Origin: Mactromeris polynyma
Lineage: Eukaryota > Mollusca > Bivalvia > Venerida > Mactridae
Assembly: GCA_032209605.1 (NCBI GenBank)
Contig: JASFXZ010000003.1
Location: 6,264,807 to 6,328,806 of the forward strand
DNA: 64,000 bases
Direction of reading: 5' to 3'
Shown here: piece by piece, positions 48,105 to 59,850 of the stretch
How positions within the stretch are numbered: position 1 is the stretch's first letter
Layout: each line of letters begins with the position of its first letter
Program-made: the position numbers and the translations under genes
The notes under the pieces: model-generated
Databases searched by the model: none
The model's input: only the letters and a program-made list of their open reading frames with translations
Told to the model about the DNA's origin: nothing

Positions 48105-50029
48105 ATGACGGAGCTAGTTTCTTTTAGTATTCAGCGTGAAGTACAACTTCGGTTTCTGTCGCCAGCTGACATTCCCGAAGTTAAGAAATTGTGTTCAGAA
48201 TGGTTTCCTATCGAGTAAGTATGGAATTATTGACATAGGGCTACAATACTTTCAGCATTTTAATAGTTTGATGTATATATCATATGTCATTCTTACTCAT
48301 TAATTTATAATTAGATAATTTTAATTGAGTATGGGCTTATTGATAGAAATTAGAATGTCTTTGCAAATTAGAATCTTACCAAATGTTGAGGGTGAAAAAG
48401 GAAAATTGTAGAAATTTATGCCTAGGGGATACTGGTTGACTGAGGTCATTGTCAAAGTTCAAACATGTTTATGTATTCAGGTATCCTGATTCTTGGTATC
48501 AGGAGATAGCTTCCAATCCAAAGTTTTATTCCCTGGCTGCAACTTACCATTCCAATATTATTGGACTGATTGTTTGTGAGATCAAATTGAAATCAAAATT
48601 GAATAAAGAGGTATGTATATCATATGTATTAATATTATTAATATATTATATATGTATATTTATCATTTGTTTCTACTTTTAAAAAAGTACTTTGCATGTC
48701 TCTAAGTGAATTGAATCAGCATCTTAATTCATTTTGTGTTGGCCCGCCCGGTAAGCTAAGTGGTAAGAGTGCTAGGCTGTCGCCCAAGAGGCCAGGAATC
48801 AATTCCCTGGCTGGTCAGGTATTGTCCTTAGGCTTGGGTCATTAGTCCTCCTCTGATTCATGTAGAGAAGTTGTCAGCTGCTTGCAGAAGGGCAAGTTAG
48901 TACTGGTTGTTACTTAAATCCCAGGTAACTAGTTAGGTCAACTGTCTGCCTTAAATGACTGAAAATTTGTTGAAAAACGCTAGTTAACCCAATTAACACA
49001 AAAATATTTTTGTTTTTAGTGCACCTGAGCGCAAGATGCTTGCTGTAATGAACAGCATATTTGCCGTTTGTGTATGAAAGTAAAGAGAAAAAAAACAGTT
49101 TTATATCTTTATTGTGCTGCTTGGCTTTGAACAAATTGACATATTTATAAATGTCTTGTATGTTTTTACAGGATGCTGATATTCTGGCTCCGTCATTCCC
49201 ATGTACGTCCCAAGTGGCGTACATTCTCAGTCTAGGAGTTGTTGTTGATTTTCGGAACCATGGTATAGGTAAGTAAATAATACTTGTGAAAGTGGTTGTT
49301 TTGGTTACAGTATCAGTTACAGTTTACCAAATTTACTAAATGGTCATTCTAACGATACTGTAATAAGTATATGAACTTATGATTGTGGATAAAGTATTGT
49401 ACAGTAAAACCTCAATAATGCGACCACCATTGGGACCCTTGAAAACTGGTATTATTATTGAGGTGGTCATAATATTGAGGCAGTCTTAAAGTGAGGTTTT
49501 ACTGTATTGGCTTGTTTGATTTTTATTTTTATTGTTGAGGCTAACATTGTATGGTATTAATATACTACAATTGTACATTTCGTTTTTTTTTGGTATTTGG
49601 ATTACTAAATAAATAAAACTATTATTTTCTATTTTAGGTTCTTTATTACTGGACAGTTTATTGTCCTATTTGACCACAACAGAAAGGTGCAACTGTAAAG
49701 CTGCATACCTTCATGTACTATCCACAAACCAGACAGCCATACGTTTCTATGAGCGGCGAAACTTTGGTGCCCACAGTTATCTTCCGTATTATTATTCAAT
49801 CCAGGGAAAACCAAGAGATGGCTACTCATATGTACTCTACATAAATGGAGGAAAACCACCATGGTCCTTATTATATCCTTTTTCTATGTTCTATGGATTG
49901 TCACATTATGTTGGGTTTATAAGTGAGGTTTTCAGTGATTCGAGTGCAGGGCTCTACAAAAAAGTTCACAGACACTTGTCCCGGACTAATGGAAATGTAA
50001 AATTTGACTTGTTCAATATAGCAAGCTAG
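48105..50029 (+). CDS. NAA60: N-alpha-acetyltransferase 60 (Golgi-associated)
   Basis: Four coding exons join in phase: 48105-48214, 48481-48610, 49172-49268 and 49638-50029 (TAG), giving 242 residues, the same length as human NAA60. It begins MTELVSFS. The GNAT fold follows: EWFPIEYPDSWY, FYSLAATYHSNIIGLIVCEI, QVAYILSLGVV, then the acetyl-CoA loop region DFRNHGIGSLLLDSL (R/Q-x-x-G-x-G/A type), AAYLHVLSTNQTAIRFYERR, and HSYLPYYYSI...GYSYVLYINGGKPPW. Known role: acetylates N-termini of transmembrane proteins facing the cytosol, while anchored to the Golgi by its C-terminus. That C-terminus is present here but diverged. An acceptor at 48091 indicates a noncoding upstream exon. A three-codon uORF (ATG at 48097) precedes the start. 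Confidence 0.95.
48743..48985 (+). repeat. SINE with tRNA head and central block, in NAA60 intron 2
   Basis: The head GTAAGCTAAGTGGTAAGAGTG (A-box) and AGGAATCAATTCCCTGG (B-box) is followed by CCTCCTCTGATTCATGTAGA, AGTTAGTACTGGTTGTTAC and CTAGTTAGGTCAACTGTC. The same central text occurs at 19510-19640 (CACTTCTGATTCATGTGTCG, CTGGTTAGGTCAACTG), so it is a shared SINE core of the kind reported for bivalve SINEs. Confidence 0.7.
49402..49504. repeat. TA-flanked MITE family B, copy 5 (shortest)
   Basis: 103 bp; CAGTAAAACCTCAATAATGC...AAAGTGAGGTTTTACTG inside TA dinucleotides, in NAA60 intron 3. Confidence 0.8.
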
Positions 50030-50319
50030 TTGTCCAAGAATATCGATCAATTTAGTAACAAATGACCATACACAATGAAAGCTCCACAATCTAAAATTTA
50101 TAATCACATGTTTGTGTTTGTGGGATTCTAAGATTTGACTTGCAACTGAACAATTGCTGGTGTAGGTAAGCTTTAAAAATAGACTTGTCCGCACTAACTT
50201 CAACTCAACTGTTGGTAGCCCGATTCTGCATAAGACTAGTCCGAGACAAGGGGCTAGTGGATTTCTAGTGCCCTGGAGTGGTTGTATGTCGTTAACAATT
50301 TCGTTTTTAAGATGCTTTC

Positions 50320-50580
50320 CCTGTCAAAAATTCAACCGTTTGTTATCCAAACTTCATAAAACTTGGTCAGTATATTTGTATGCAGGATATCTTTAACAAG
50401 TATGAATATGGGTCATCGTGGGTCGAAAACTAGGTCACTAGGTCAAATTAAGAAAAAAAATTGCATAAAGATTCTACCCCATTCATAAATTTAGCAGTTT
50501 TTATCCAACCTTCATGAAACTGTGTCAGAATATTTGTCTGCAAGATAGCTAAGACAAATGTAAATATGGGTCGTACCTTT
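50320..50580 (+). repeat. Degenerate tandem pair of a 'TTCATGAAACTTGGTCAG' repeat
   Basis: Two units about 165 bp apart share TTATCCAAACTTCATAAAAC / TTATCCAACCTTCATGAAAC, GTCAGTATATTTGT / GTCAGAATATTTGTCTGCA and AATATGGGTC. Repeats with this wording are common in mollusc genomes. It falls in the NAA60 3' UTR or flank. Confidence 0.6.
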
Positions 50581-50600
50581 AATGATGCTCCAAACAGTAC

Positions 50601-50606
50601 AATAAA
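50601..50606 (+). terminator. Candidate NAA60 poly(A) signal
   Basis: AATAAA lies 572 nt after the NAA60 stop. Other, later A-rich hexamers exist, so this choice is uncertain. Confidence 0.35.
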
Positions 50607-52024
50607 TGGCAGTCAGAAGCAACATTTACTCTTGCTCCTCTATAAACATACATGAAAAATCCAGCTTTATTTCCAGTTTCCACACTCACCCCTTGTACTA
50701 ATGAGATGTTTAAGTTGTGTTCAGGGATAAGTTGAACAGAATTCAGGGTTTTTCAATTGGTACGGATTTTTTCTTCAGCAAGCGCTGTACCATGTTTACA
50801 AGTTGAGTCCCGGGTGAACAGCAATGAACCTCAAATGTATTATCTTGCGTAAAATCTATATTCACTGCCCAGTGCTGTGTCTGTAGCTAACTAGATTTTA
50901 CTAGTTACCAGTTGTCTACATAGATAGTTAGACTTATTTATATTCACACAAATTCACAATGATTATTGAATTCAATAATTTTGTAAACAAATCTACTGAA
51001 TGTGTCGTCAAGGCTATAGCAACAAGCCAGTGATGATGTCGGTCAATTGCTTTAAAATTGTCTTAAATTTGCTCTAAAATATTCTGATCATTGTACTCCA
51101 GTGAAACCAGAATACACAGGTAGGTACTTAATTTGGTAAAGTCTTAGAATAAGCCGGGTTATAGTCGTGATTTATTCTTAATATATTTGAAATATGCATG
51201 CCTTGATCAAAATGGGCTTTCAGGTTCTCAATGCATGTTCTATTGACAACTATGTTTAGCAGCGTCATGTTTTTTCCTTAACGAATATTCAATGATTATA
51301 TGAGTCATTGTGGCTCATTGTTGACAAAACTCCAGCCATGTGCACTGCCAAGACAAATAATGAGGTCTGTAAGGAGATGTTTCTGCCGTATTCTCAGCGC
51401 TGGAAGCCAGGAGACTTCAATCAGTTATGCCTCATAAGAATTATGCAGTACCTGTATGGTTCCCTGTTCATATCATGCCTGGTTCCTGTGTATAAGGATT
51501 TACAACAAACTACACGATATGTTCATTTTGAATTTTTGTGTTCATTAGAATCTAGCGGATCTCCATTTAAGCACTTATAGCTATTATATTATATAACACT
51601 TTTTACTTCCTTTTTTTTAGTAATTTCAGGCTTCTGTTCCTTAGTGTGTTTAGTGTTCCAACAACACAATATTCAAAAATTATTTCTATGTTGTAATTTG
51701 TGAATTAAAGAATTATAGTTTTATCGAGCTGTTGTTGATATAGTGATCGGAGGGTAAACGAGATACCATATCATTTAAATACTCATTGTCATATCTTTAT
51801 ACTTCTAGTCTGTAACATTTTTTCTAAAACTACAAATTGCATATATCTGTATGTTATTTAGAAAAGAAACATAGATTTATTTTTAAAATTTCTGATAATA
51901 TTCATTATAAAAAAAACCGAAATTCATGAATGTTGGAGCTTTGGACATTGAATTTATTAAGGTTATTCCTTTTCTTTAGTTAGGTGGTTCTTCAGAAGTA
52001 GTCCGGAATTTTGCAATTTACAAA

Positions 52025-52102
52025 TCGAGGGTTCAACGCAAGACTATCGTAACTCCTATGTATTTATATAGGAGTTATGATAGTCTTGCACTGAACCCAC
52101 GA
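52025..52102. repeat. Palindromic MITE (family P), copy 1
   Basis: A 78-bp near-perfect hairpin: TCGAGGGTTCAACGCAAGAC, then ACTCCTATGTATTTATATAG at the centre, then TAGTCTTGCACTGAACCC. The arm is the same as half of the satellite unit at 57609-58722. Confidence 0.85.
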
Positions 52103-52419
52103 AATATGGTCTACATTATGATGACAACAGTTATTAATTAATTGTCGATTGAGTCGAAGATGTGACATATTGTCGTATTATCGGGTTCCATTCTTACTCA
52201 TGCTTTATCGTTTTTATTGAACAATGATTTTTGTCTTTCAATATTTGTTTGAAATCCTTAAAGCGGCGTATGATGTATTTATGTTGATACTAAATTGAAA
52301 GTTTATAGTGATAGTATACATGTGCGTACTTGTTCAGCTTTTTGTGTTAATTTTTAATTACAATTGTGTGCATTTGTTTTCTGCATGTGTATGAAAGGAC
52401 TTTTAGTTGGACGATTATA

Positions 52420-52846
52420 TGAGCTGCGTCATGACAAAACCTGTAATAGTGACCAAAACGTCCATTTTCAAGTTTTGACATTTTCTAACAGATATATGTT
52501 TCAACTTTTATTTACTTCCATAGTACATGTATTAAAATCGGACATCCAGTTTTCTCTTTGTACGATTTCTAATATTAAGAACAAGGTACAAAAGTAAGCT
52601 ACAAAATGATGACATCACATCAGAAAGTACATATTTCTAAAAATTAATCTTCTGCTCTTCAAATGGAAAAACAAATTACATTCCTATGCAATATTTCTTC
52701 TTCTTTTTTTTATTTATGTATAAATCACAATGTGAACGTCTTCAGACAAAGCGCTTAGTTTGTGACGTCAAAACTTTGATTGGTAAATACTCAACATCAT
52801 AACCAACATCACTAATACAGGTTTTGTCATGACACAACTCGTATCA
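52420..52846. repeat. MITE family A, copy 2
   Basis: GAGCTGCGTCATGACAAAAC at the left is mirrored by GGTTTTGTCATGACACAACT at the right. The interior aligns with 2702-3133 throughout (CCATTTTCA, TTAAAATCG, CTTCTGCTCTTCAAATGGAA). Confidence 0.8.
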
Positions 52847-53020
52847 TTTTGCACTTATGATTGTACCGGTGGTCCTAAACAGATAAGGATTCTTATTGAA
52901 TTTGATCAATCTTATTTTTTCTGGGTATATCAGTCATGATGAATCATTTTGTATTTTTCTTGGCATTTTCATCATGTTTTAGAATGTTTTCTAGGCCAAA
53001 GATTAACCAATAACTGTATT

Positions 53021-53199
53021 ATCTTTTTACTGAAGAAAAATATTCCGTATCTTTGTTTAAGAAAAATGAAGGTATATAAAGTGTAGTAGAAAAGTACTTG
53101 GTTCTTGAACATCTTTTTACTGAAGAAAAATATACCATATCGTTGTTTAAAAAAATCAAGGTATATAAAGTGTAGTAGAAAAGTACTTGGCTCATAAAC
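53021..53199. repeat. 90-bp tandem duplication
   Basis: Two adjacent copies begin ATCTTTTTACTGAAGAAAAA at 53021 and 53111 and differ at a few positions. No coding meaning. Confidence 0.85.
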
Positions 53200-54291
53200 A
53201 GCTACATTTGTCAATGTATTTTGCTTTGTTCATAGAAAGAAATATTGCAATGACAAATGCTGCATAAAATGCTGATTTTTGTTATTCAAAATAAGTGCTC
53301 CAATGGATTATGATCCTCATATTGTAGAGGTTTCTGTGGTTAACGTTGTGTTTTTATTTAAAGTTACATTATATGTTATGTATATACATATATAATATAT
53401 TATTGTTAGATTGTTACAGGAATATTTATATTTTACATCTTGTGTATGAGATGGAATGTTGATATTAAGACGTATTTTAAGTATGTAATGTGTTGTCCAT
53501 TTCTTTTCCCAGTACTATTTACGCTATTGTTATAATCTTGTGAACGTGTGGCTCACAATAACAGCATTTACATGTATGTTCTTCTACAACAAGATTGGCT
53601 TTCCTTGATATAGATGTGATATTTTCATAAAATGTGCTCGTCTATGGTATTACTGTATGTAAAAACTTATCTTTTATTTAAAGAAGCATTAACTGGAAGT
53701 ACTTAGAGGGATGATAGTTCTCTTCTTTTTGTTCGTAGTATTGCACACTGAGTGAATGAGCGAGGATGGATGTTTTGTATAAATTTACATCATAGATATT
53801 AAGTGGTACATGTATTTTAATAAGTTAATATATATTTATTTATTTTTAGTTTTATATGAGTGTGAACGCAGTTTGCCTGGGAGCCATTAGTGTGATTTGA
53901 ATTCTAGCTTGATACTGTACTCCATTATTTATTCCATTCTGTGACCTCATATGACCTTGTTTGTTTGCAGTACAAACTTGGACATGTATTACTGAATATG
54001 TATTTAGATACAGATAGTTGTCAAATAATGCTGAAAAATCGTGAAGTTTGAAGGGTTCCGCTATATATATGTATAGTAGTAGCTTGCAGTGTTTGGCCAT
54101 GTTCTTTTGCTTCTGAAAATAAATAAAAGTAACAAATAAGGGAACTTGCGGCTTCTATGGTCTCGTCTTTGAATTGTGTAGCTGAAATAATGTATTTTAT
54201 TTGGAATTTTGGATTGAACAATTGTCCATTGTTTTCAGGTTAATTCTTGGTTTCAGATTTTCTCACTTCCACTTGATAGTAAAGGAAAGAA

Positions 54292-54452
54292 CAGTGAAAC
54301 CTGACTTAAAGGCCTTTTCAATATAAAGAACACAATTTTCAAGTCCATTTTTACTGTTTTGCTCTGTATTCAATGTTAATATTAAGACCACCTCAATAAG
54401 AAGACCAGTTTTCAAAGGGTCTCATGGTGGTCTTATTATTGAGGTTTTACTG
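54292..54452. repeat. TA-flanked MITE family B, copy 6
   Basis: CAGTGAAACCTGACTTAAAG...TTATTGAGGTTTTACTG; TA is kept at the right edge only. Confidence 0.65.
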
Positions 54453-54791
54453 TAGATTAAAATGAAAGCGAACGAAGTAAATGAAGGTTTTTGCTATTGA
54501 GTTAGTATGGCAATTATTTCTTACATGTGTTTACCCATTGCAATACCAATACCATTCATTGGTCATTTTCAGGACTGATTGTGAGTTGTGTTGTTTACTG
54601 ATTTCCATTAAATGTTTACTAAATGTCTTTATGTTCATACAACTGTTCTGTCCAGTGTATTATCCAATATATTAGCAAGTATGATTGTAATGATAAAAGT
54701 TTTAACTTGGAATACATGAGGTGTATGATAAGCTTTGCTGGTTGAATGTGATTTACAGTCTTGGGTTGTTTGCATAAAGTTATGGAATTAT

Positions 54792-55354
54792 CAGGGTTCT
54801 CACTAGCCTACTAATTAGGTCATACTGTTTTTTATTTTTGTTAAGCGTCAACCTTGGTTCTTGAAACCTACCTATTTGAAAAAAACACATTTGTCGTTTT
54901 GAAAAAACACAAAGCCAGATGATAGACAATGTGTCATTTCACATGTTTTAATGAGGTAAACATGATAAAAAAATATAACTAAACAACTTGTTTCTTTATA
55001 AAACTTTAAAAGTCTAACTGAAAAAAAACTAATTTTCACTCACTATTTTCAAACATGCAAGTTAACAAAATATTGACAAAACATACGTAAATACGAAACA
55101 GCAGTTACTTCCCTTGGCGATTTTTTAAACTTATGAAAATGTTCGGGATTTTTCTCAAAAAGCTCAAAACCTAGCCGGACACAGACGCTTAACAAAAATA
55201 TAAAACAGCATGGCCTTAGACTTTTTGGACTCCTATGTTTCCCTTGGGACTTCTGTTTATGTCAAAATTTCATTGAAATTCTAATCGAAGGACTGCAACT
55301 TTTTCCAAAAGCATGGTTTTGGACTTCTGTGTTCAAATCCTAGTGAGAACCCTG
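54792..55354. mobile_element. Element with perfect 15-bp TIRs CAGGGTTCTCACTAG
   Basis: CAGGGTTCTCACTAG at 54792 is exactly mirrored by CTAGTGAGAACCCTG ending at 55354 (563 bp). ATTAT lies next to both ends, a possible 5-bp duplication. The termini recall 20647-20820. No transposase frame. Confidence 0.75.
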
Positions 55355-55728
55355 ATTATTTATATACCGGTATTTTCGTTTGTGGTAGCACATGGAGGGC
55401 AATGTAAATCAGGGGATATTTTCTCTGGAACAAATGGTAAATTTAGTACTCAATTTTTTTGTACAAAGTTATCGCTTTACTTCAATTTTGCATGCCGCGA
55501 GTAACAATGTTGCAATACGGGAATTAAACAGTTGCATTATTATTGTTGGAGAATATGTATTATTATTTTCATATCGTAAATTGTATGCATAATACATGTA
55601 TTTAAACCTGGGTGCCATGTTTGATTTAGTTTGTTTTATCATCTACTATGTAACAGCAGTCAAATACATTTTCATTGTGAAACTATTCATACATCTGTTG
55701 ACCATAATATACACTTTGCCTGATACCC

Positions 55729-56130
55729 CTTTTGCACATCCTCAGTACCCAACTTATTCATAACATAAATGATACCCTGGGCAATTAGCTAGCGAAACTT
55801 TTTAATTCATGAATATTCATTAGCATTTCTCAACCAATGAATTTGAGGATAACAAAAAAGAAGGAATCTCCTTTGTGAAGAGCTATCAGCAAATTCGACT
55901 AAATGGCAGTCTAACATGATTTGAAAGCTGCGATTTCATTGTATCGTTCAGAACCGCGATTTCATCTGTAACTCCTCGTCATTTTCCGTGTTGCATGAGG
56001 TGTGTGTCTTGCCGCCAATCAAGCGGCGGATTTCACCTCATTAATTATTCATGAGTACGAGATTTTTATAGTCATTTTCCCAGGGTATCGTATGTTCTGA
56101 ATAGCCTGGATACTGAGGATGCTTTTGCAC
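55729..56130. mobile_element. MITE with 45-bp TIRs and 9-bp TSD
   Basis: The element spans 55738-56121 with ends ATCCTCAGTACCCA...TACTGAGGATG. The inverted similarity runs inward to ATACCCTGGG. Perfect 9-bp direct repeats CTTTTGCAC (55729-55737 and 56122-56130) flank it. Confidence 0.75.
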
Positions 56131-57371
56131 AACTCTAGCTAAGTGGCAATTGAGACAGAAAATTGTGTATAATTGCTAGAGTTTGAAAAGAGTGTTCCAG
56201 TGTTGTTAGTTGACATAAAAGGGAAGTATTGAGACATCTTTGTCTTGGGAAACATTGTTAAAGGGAGTATTGTGTAAATCTGATACAGGCATACATTGTT
56301 CACACATTCACTTAAATATATGATAATAAATTGTTATTCTGGTCAGAATATTGTGATAATATAACCCAGCATATTATCATGGTAACAAGTTCGATATTAT
56401 GGATGTATTTTCTGTCGTAATTCATATTAAGACTCATCATTTTTTTAATATCCATTAAAACATTATACATGTATTACTTTGGAACAAATATTCTCATTAA
56501 AGCTCTTGCTGCATGATACAGTATGTGTTAATTGACCATCAGTAATCTATTTTTGTCCATTAAGGCCGTTAAAGACTTGGTGTAGATTGATATAACAAAA
56601 CCCAAATGTCTTATATTTTATATGTACTTGTAACATATGCTTGCATGAACAGTAATTTTATGCTCATTGATTGATAGTTGTCAGTAATTTGTTTCATCTG
56701 AACAAAACTCTGTGAAGGACCTTATATGTTGTTTTCAAAATACGTCATATTTGACTGTCGCAATTTTCATAAATTGCAGATGTGCTTCTTTGACACTCCA
56801 TGTGTGATTTAAATTTCATTAGAGCGCAAACATTCATGACGTCAAACGCAACAACATCAACAATCATGTTTAAAATGCCATCATGTGATAATATATCACC
56901 GCTTTATGAGTACCTATTGGATGCAATTGGAAATATCGATAGACAGTGAGTGGAAACAAAAAAGGGGAAACTAGAATAATCTAATCGGGTGTTTTTGCTT
57001 TGATATTGAATCTTTGGAAATTTGGTAGCACAACAATACAAGGCTTAAATAGATTTTTTTCTTATGATAGTTAAGTAAGATGTAAGGATGATAAAATTAC
57101 TTTACTGCAAAATTCTGTGTAATAATTTGTTTGTGAGTATTGGGGAAGTTTCTTCATATGTAGCTAAATTTTGTGGACTGTAGGTTTGTGAATATTAGAT
57201 CGTTTAGTAAATTAGTAAAAATTTTGATGGGTCACTTCTAAGAGATTTGCTTTAGGCAAGATTTCAAACTCACTTTTATTAAGTTTATTTACCAGAAAAA
57301 GTTTGAATAATCAGTATGTTGTATAATATGGCCAAAGGAGCTAATCTGCCATTTGGTGATTTGAGGATATT
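56131..57371. other. AT-rich interval, nothing recognised
   Basis: I find no exon, TIR pair or tandem array here beyond short AT-rich runs. Confidence 0.5.
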
Positions 57372-57447
57372 TCGAGGGTTCACTGCAAGACTACTAACTC
57401 CTATATAAATACATAGGAGTTAGTATATTCTTGCGCTAAACCCTCGA
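57372..57447. repeat. Palindromic MITE (family P), copy 2
   Basis: A 76-bp hairpin: TCGAGGGTTCACTGCAAGAC ... AACTCCTATATAAATACATAG ... TTGCGCTAAACCCTCGA. It is 160 bp upstream of the satellite array made from the same arm. Confidence 0.85.
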
Positions 57448-57608
57448 TTTGCTACATTATGACAAAGTGATCTGAAATGATGCACATGATTATAGCAGTC
57501 TCACATCTGATTGGTATTTTTATAGTTCAATTTGTTTGAATAATAAATATTATAGCAGACCGCAACAAAAGTCTGGAAGATGTATCCAGGAGTTTTTGAC
57601 AAGCTATG

Positions 57609-58722
57609 ACTCCTATGTATTTAGTACTGACAGGTTAGCACCTTTGACCAGTATAGATCGAGGGTTCAGTGCAAGACTATCCTTACTCCTATATATCTAG
57701 TACTGACAGGTTAGCACCTTTGACCAGTATTGATCAAGGGTTCAGTGCAAGAGTATCCTAACTCCTATGTATTTAGTACTGACAGGTTAGCACCTCTGAC
57801 CAGTATTGATCAAGGGTTCAGTGCTAGACTATCCTAACTCCTATGTATTTAGTACTGACAGGTTAGCACCTTTGACCAGTATAGATCGAGGGTTCAGTGC
57901 AAGACTATCCTTACTCCTATATATCTAGTACTGACAGGTTAGCACCTTTGACCAGTATTGATCAAGGGTTCAGTGCAAGACTATCCTTACTCCTATATAT
58001 CTGGTACTGACAGGTTAGCACCTTTGACCAGTATAGATCGAGGGTTTAGTGCAAGACTATCCTTACTCCTATATATCTAGTACTGACAGGTTAGCACCTT
58101 TGACCAGTATTGATCAAGGGTTCAGTGCAAGACTATCCTAACTCCTATGTATTTAGTACTGACAGGTTAGCACCTTTGACCAGTATAGATCGAGGGTTCA
58201 GTGCAAGACTATCCTAACTCCTATGTATTTAGTACTGACAGGTTAGCACCTTTGACCAGTATTGATCGAGGGTTCAGTGCAAGACTATCCTAACTCCTAT
58301 GTATTTAGTACTGACAGGTTAGCACCTTTGACCAGTATTGATCAAGGGTTCAGTGCAAGACTATCCTAACTCCTATGTATTAAGTGCTGACAGGTTAGCA
58401 CCTTTGACCAGTATTGATCGAGGGTTCAGTGCAAGACTATCCTAACTCCTATGTATTTAGTACTGACAGGTTAGCACCTTTGACCAGTATTGATCAAGGG
58501 TTCAGTGCAAGACTATCCTAACTCCTATGTATTAAGTGCTGACAGGTTAGCACCTTTGACCAGTATAGATCAAGGGTTCAGTGCAAGACTTTCATAACTC
58601 CTATGTATTTAGTACTGACAGGTTAGCACCTTTGACCAGTATAGATCAAGGGTTCAGTGCAAGACTATCCAACTCCTATGTATTTATATAGGAGTAAGGA
58701 TAGTCTTGCACTGAACCCTCGA
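57609..58722 (+). repeat. 76-bp satellite, about 14 units
   Basis: Unit: TACTGACAGGTTAGCACCTT, TGACCAGTATTGATCAAGGG, TTCAGTGCAAGACTATCCTA, ACTCCTATGTATTTAG. Units start at 57625, 57701, 57777 and so on. The last unit does not end like the others; it runs into TATATAGGAGTAAGGATAGT and CTTGCACTGAACCCTCGA, the opposite arm of the family P hairpin. Two variant types (GATCAAGG / GATCGAGG, TGTATTTAG / ATATCTAG) alternate irregularly. Confidence 0.95.
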
Positions 58723-59269
58723 GATGTAAGATACAGTCTTAGTATTATACCAATCACAATTATTTGTGTACTAAGTGAATGTTATAAATCAGTGTATGTG
58801 TGTGTAGATGTTTGTTATGAATAGAAGGTAAATGATAGATTGATCCTATGTTTTATTCTGATTCCTAGTATTTGGTTCATATACATACCATTCCATTCTC
58901 TTTTTGCACTCTTGAGTTATTTGAATAAAATTATGAAATAACTGAATTGTTTGTTGTTTTTCAATACATATATGCCAATCTTGACTGTAATCTATGGGTA
59001 AACTATATATTTTGACCACTTTACAGGAAGCTCCAAATTTAAATGTCATAAATTTAAATATATGTTCACATGGTTTGAGAGGGAATGTAACTGAGAACAG
59101 TTTAATTATCCGAAGTCATAGCTTTAAGCATTTGTATTTCACAAAACTTAACATTGTTTCATGTCTTAACTGGATAATGGATCCCTAGTTCCAGTAAACA
59201 AATGCTTTACAGTCCAGGCCACATTCACCTGGAAAATTGAATATATGACAATATTTTGGATAAAAGTTA

Positions 59270-59525
59270 GACTAGTAATAGCTAAGTTGGTAGTGTCCGC
59301 TTTGAGTGGGGGAGGTCGTGTGTTCGATCCCTGGCCGCATCGTACCAAAGATGTGAAAAATGGTACTGGTAGCACCCTTGCTAGGCACTCCATATATAAA
59401 GGGTAGGAGCAGGAGATAAATAGGCCCAGGTAAGTATCTGTTAGTGAAAACCTCGTTAGTTGCACAAGAGCCTTGTAGCTCGTGTTACTTGTTGATGATA
59501 TGTGATGTTAAATAAAGCTTCTGTA
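59270..59525 (+). repeat. tRNA-derived SINE
   Basis: The head has A-box TAGCTAAGTTGGTAGTGTCC and B-box GTGTGTTCGATCCCTGG. The body includes GGTACTGGTAGCACCCTTGC, and the tail has AATAAAG near 59510. The cloverleaf does not close. Confidence 0.7.
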
Positions 59526-59772
59526 TCTTATCTTTAATAAACTATTAATTTATTAAAGTAAAAATTACGTTTTTATTGCATCTAAAGAGTACATCATTTG
59601 CATTAATACAGATTGTACAATCTTTGAAAAACACATTTATATTTGACTACTTACTACCACTATTTCAACTGAAAAAAGGTATGTTTTTCGTTTCACTTGG
59701 GGTCCATACTTTAGGTGAGGATAACCTTTAATTTAGTGGTGTTACACCTATAAAATCACATGACCAGCAAAG

Positions 59773-59850
59773 ATGGAGGATGACGCAGACGAAACTTCGT
59801 CTCTGTTGAGAAATTCGCGAACTTCTGATCGAAATAAATCACCGAACTCA
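59773..59850 (+). CDS. Probable first coding exon of an unidentified gene
   Basis: ATG at 59773 opens 26 codons (MEDDADETSSLLRNSRTSDR, then NKSPNS) that end exactly at a strong donor, TCA|GTAAGAATG, in phase 0. The N-terminus is acidic and contains ETSSLL, which fits the [DE]xxxL[LI] sorting signal common at the start of lysosomal or endosomal membrane transporters. A uORF ATG at 59764 overlaps it. No second exon is visible before the window ends; the Gypsy element at 61.2 kb would lie in its first intron. The gene identity is unknown, and the exon could be spurious. Confidence 0.45.

Noticed and set aside
51308..51580. 90-codon frame downstream of NAA60
   Set aside because: No domain, no splice support and low-information composition; probably chance in the 3' flank.
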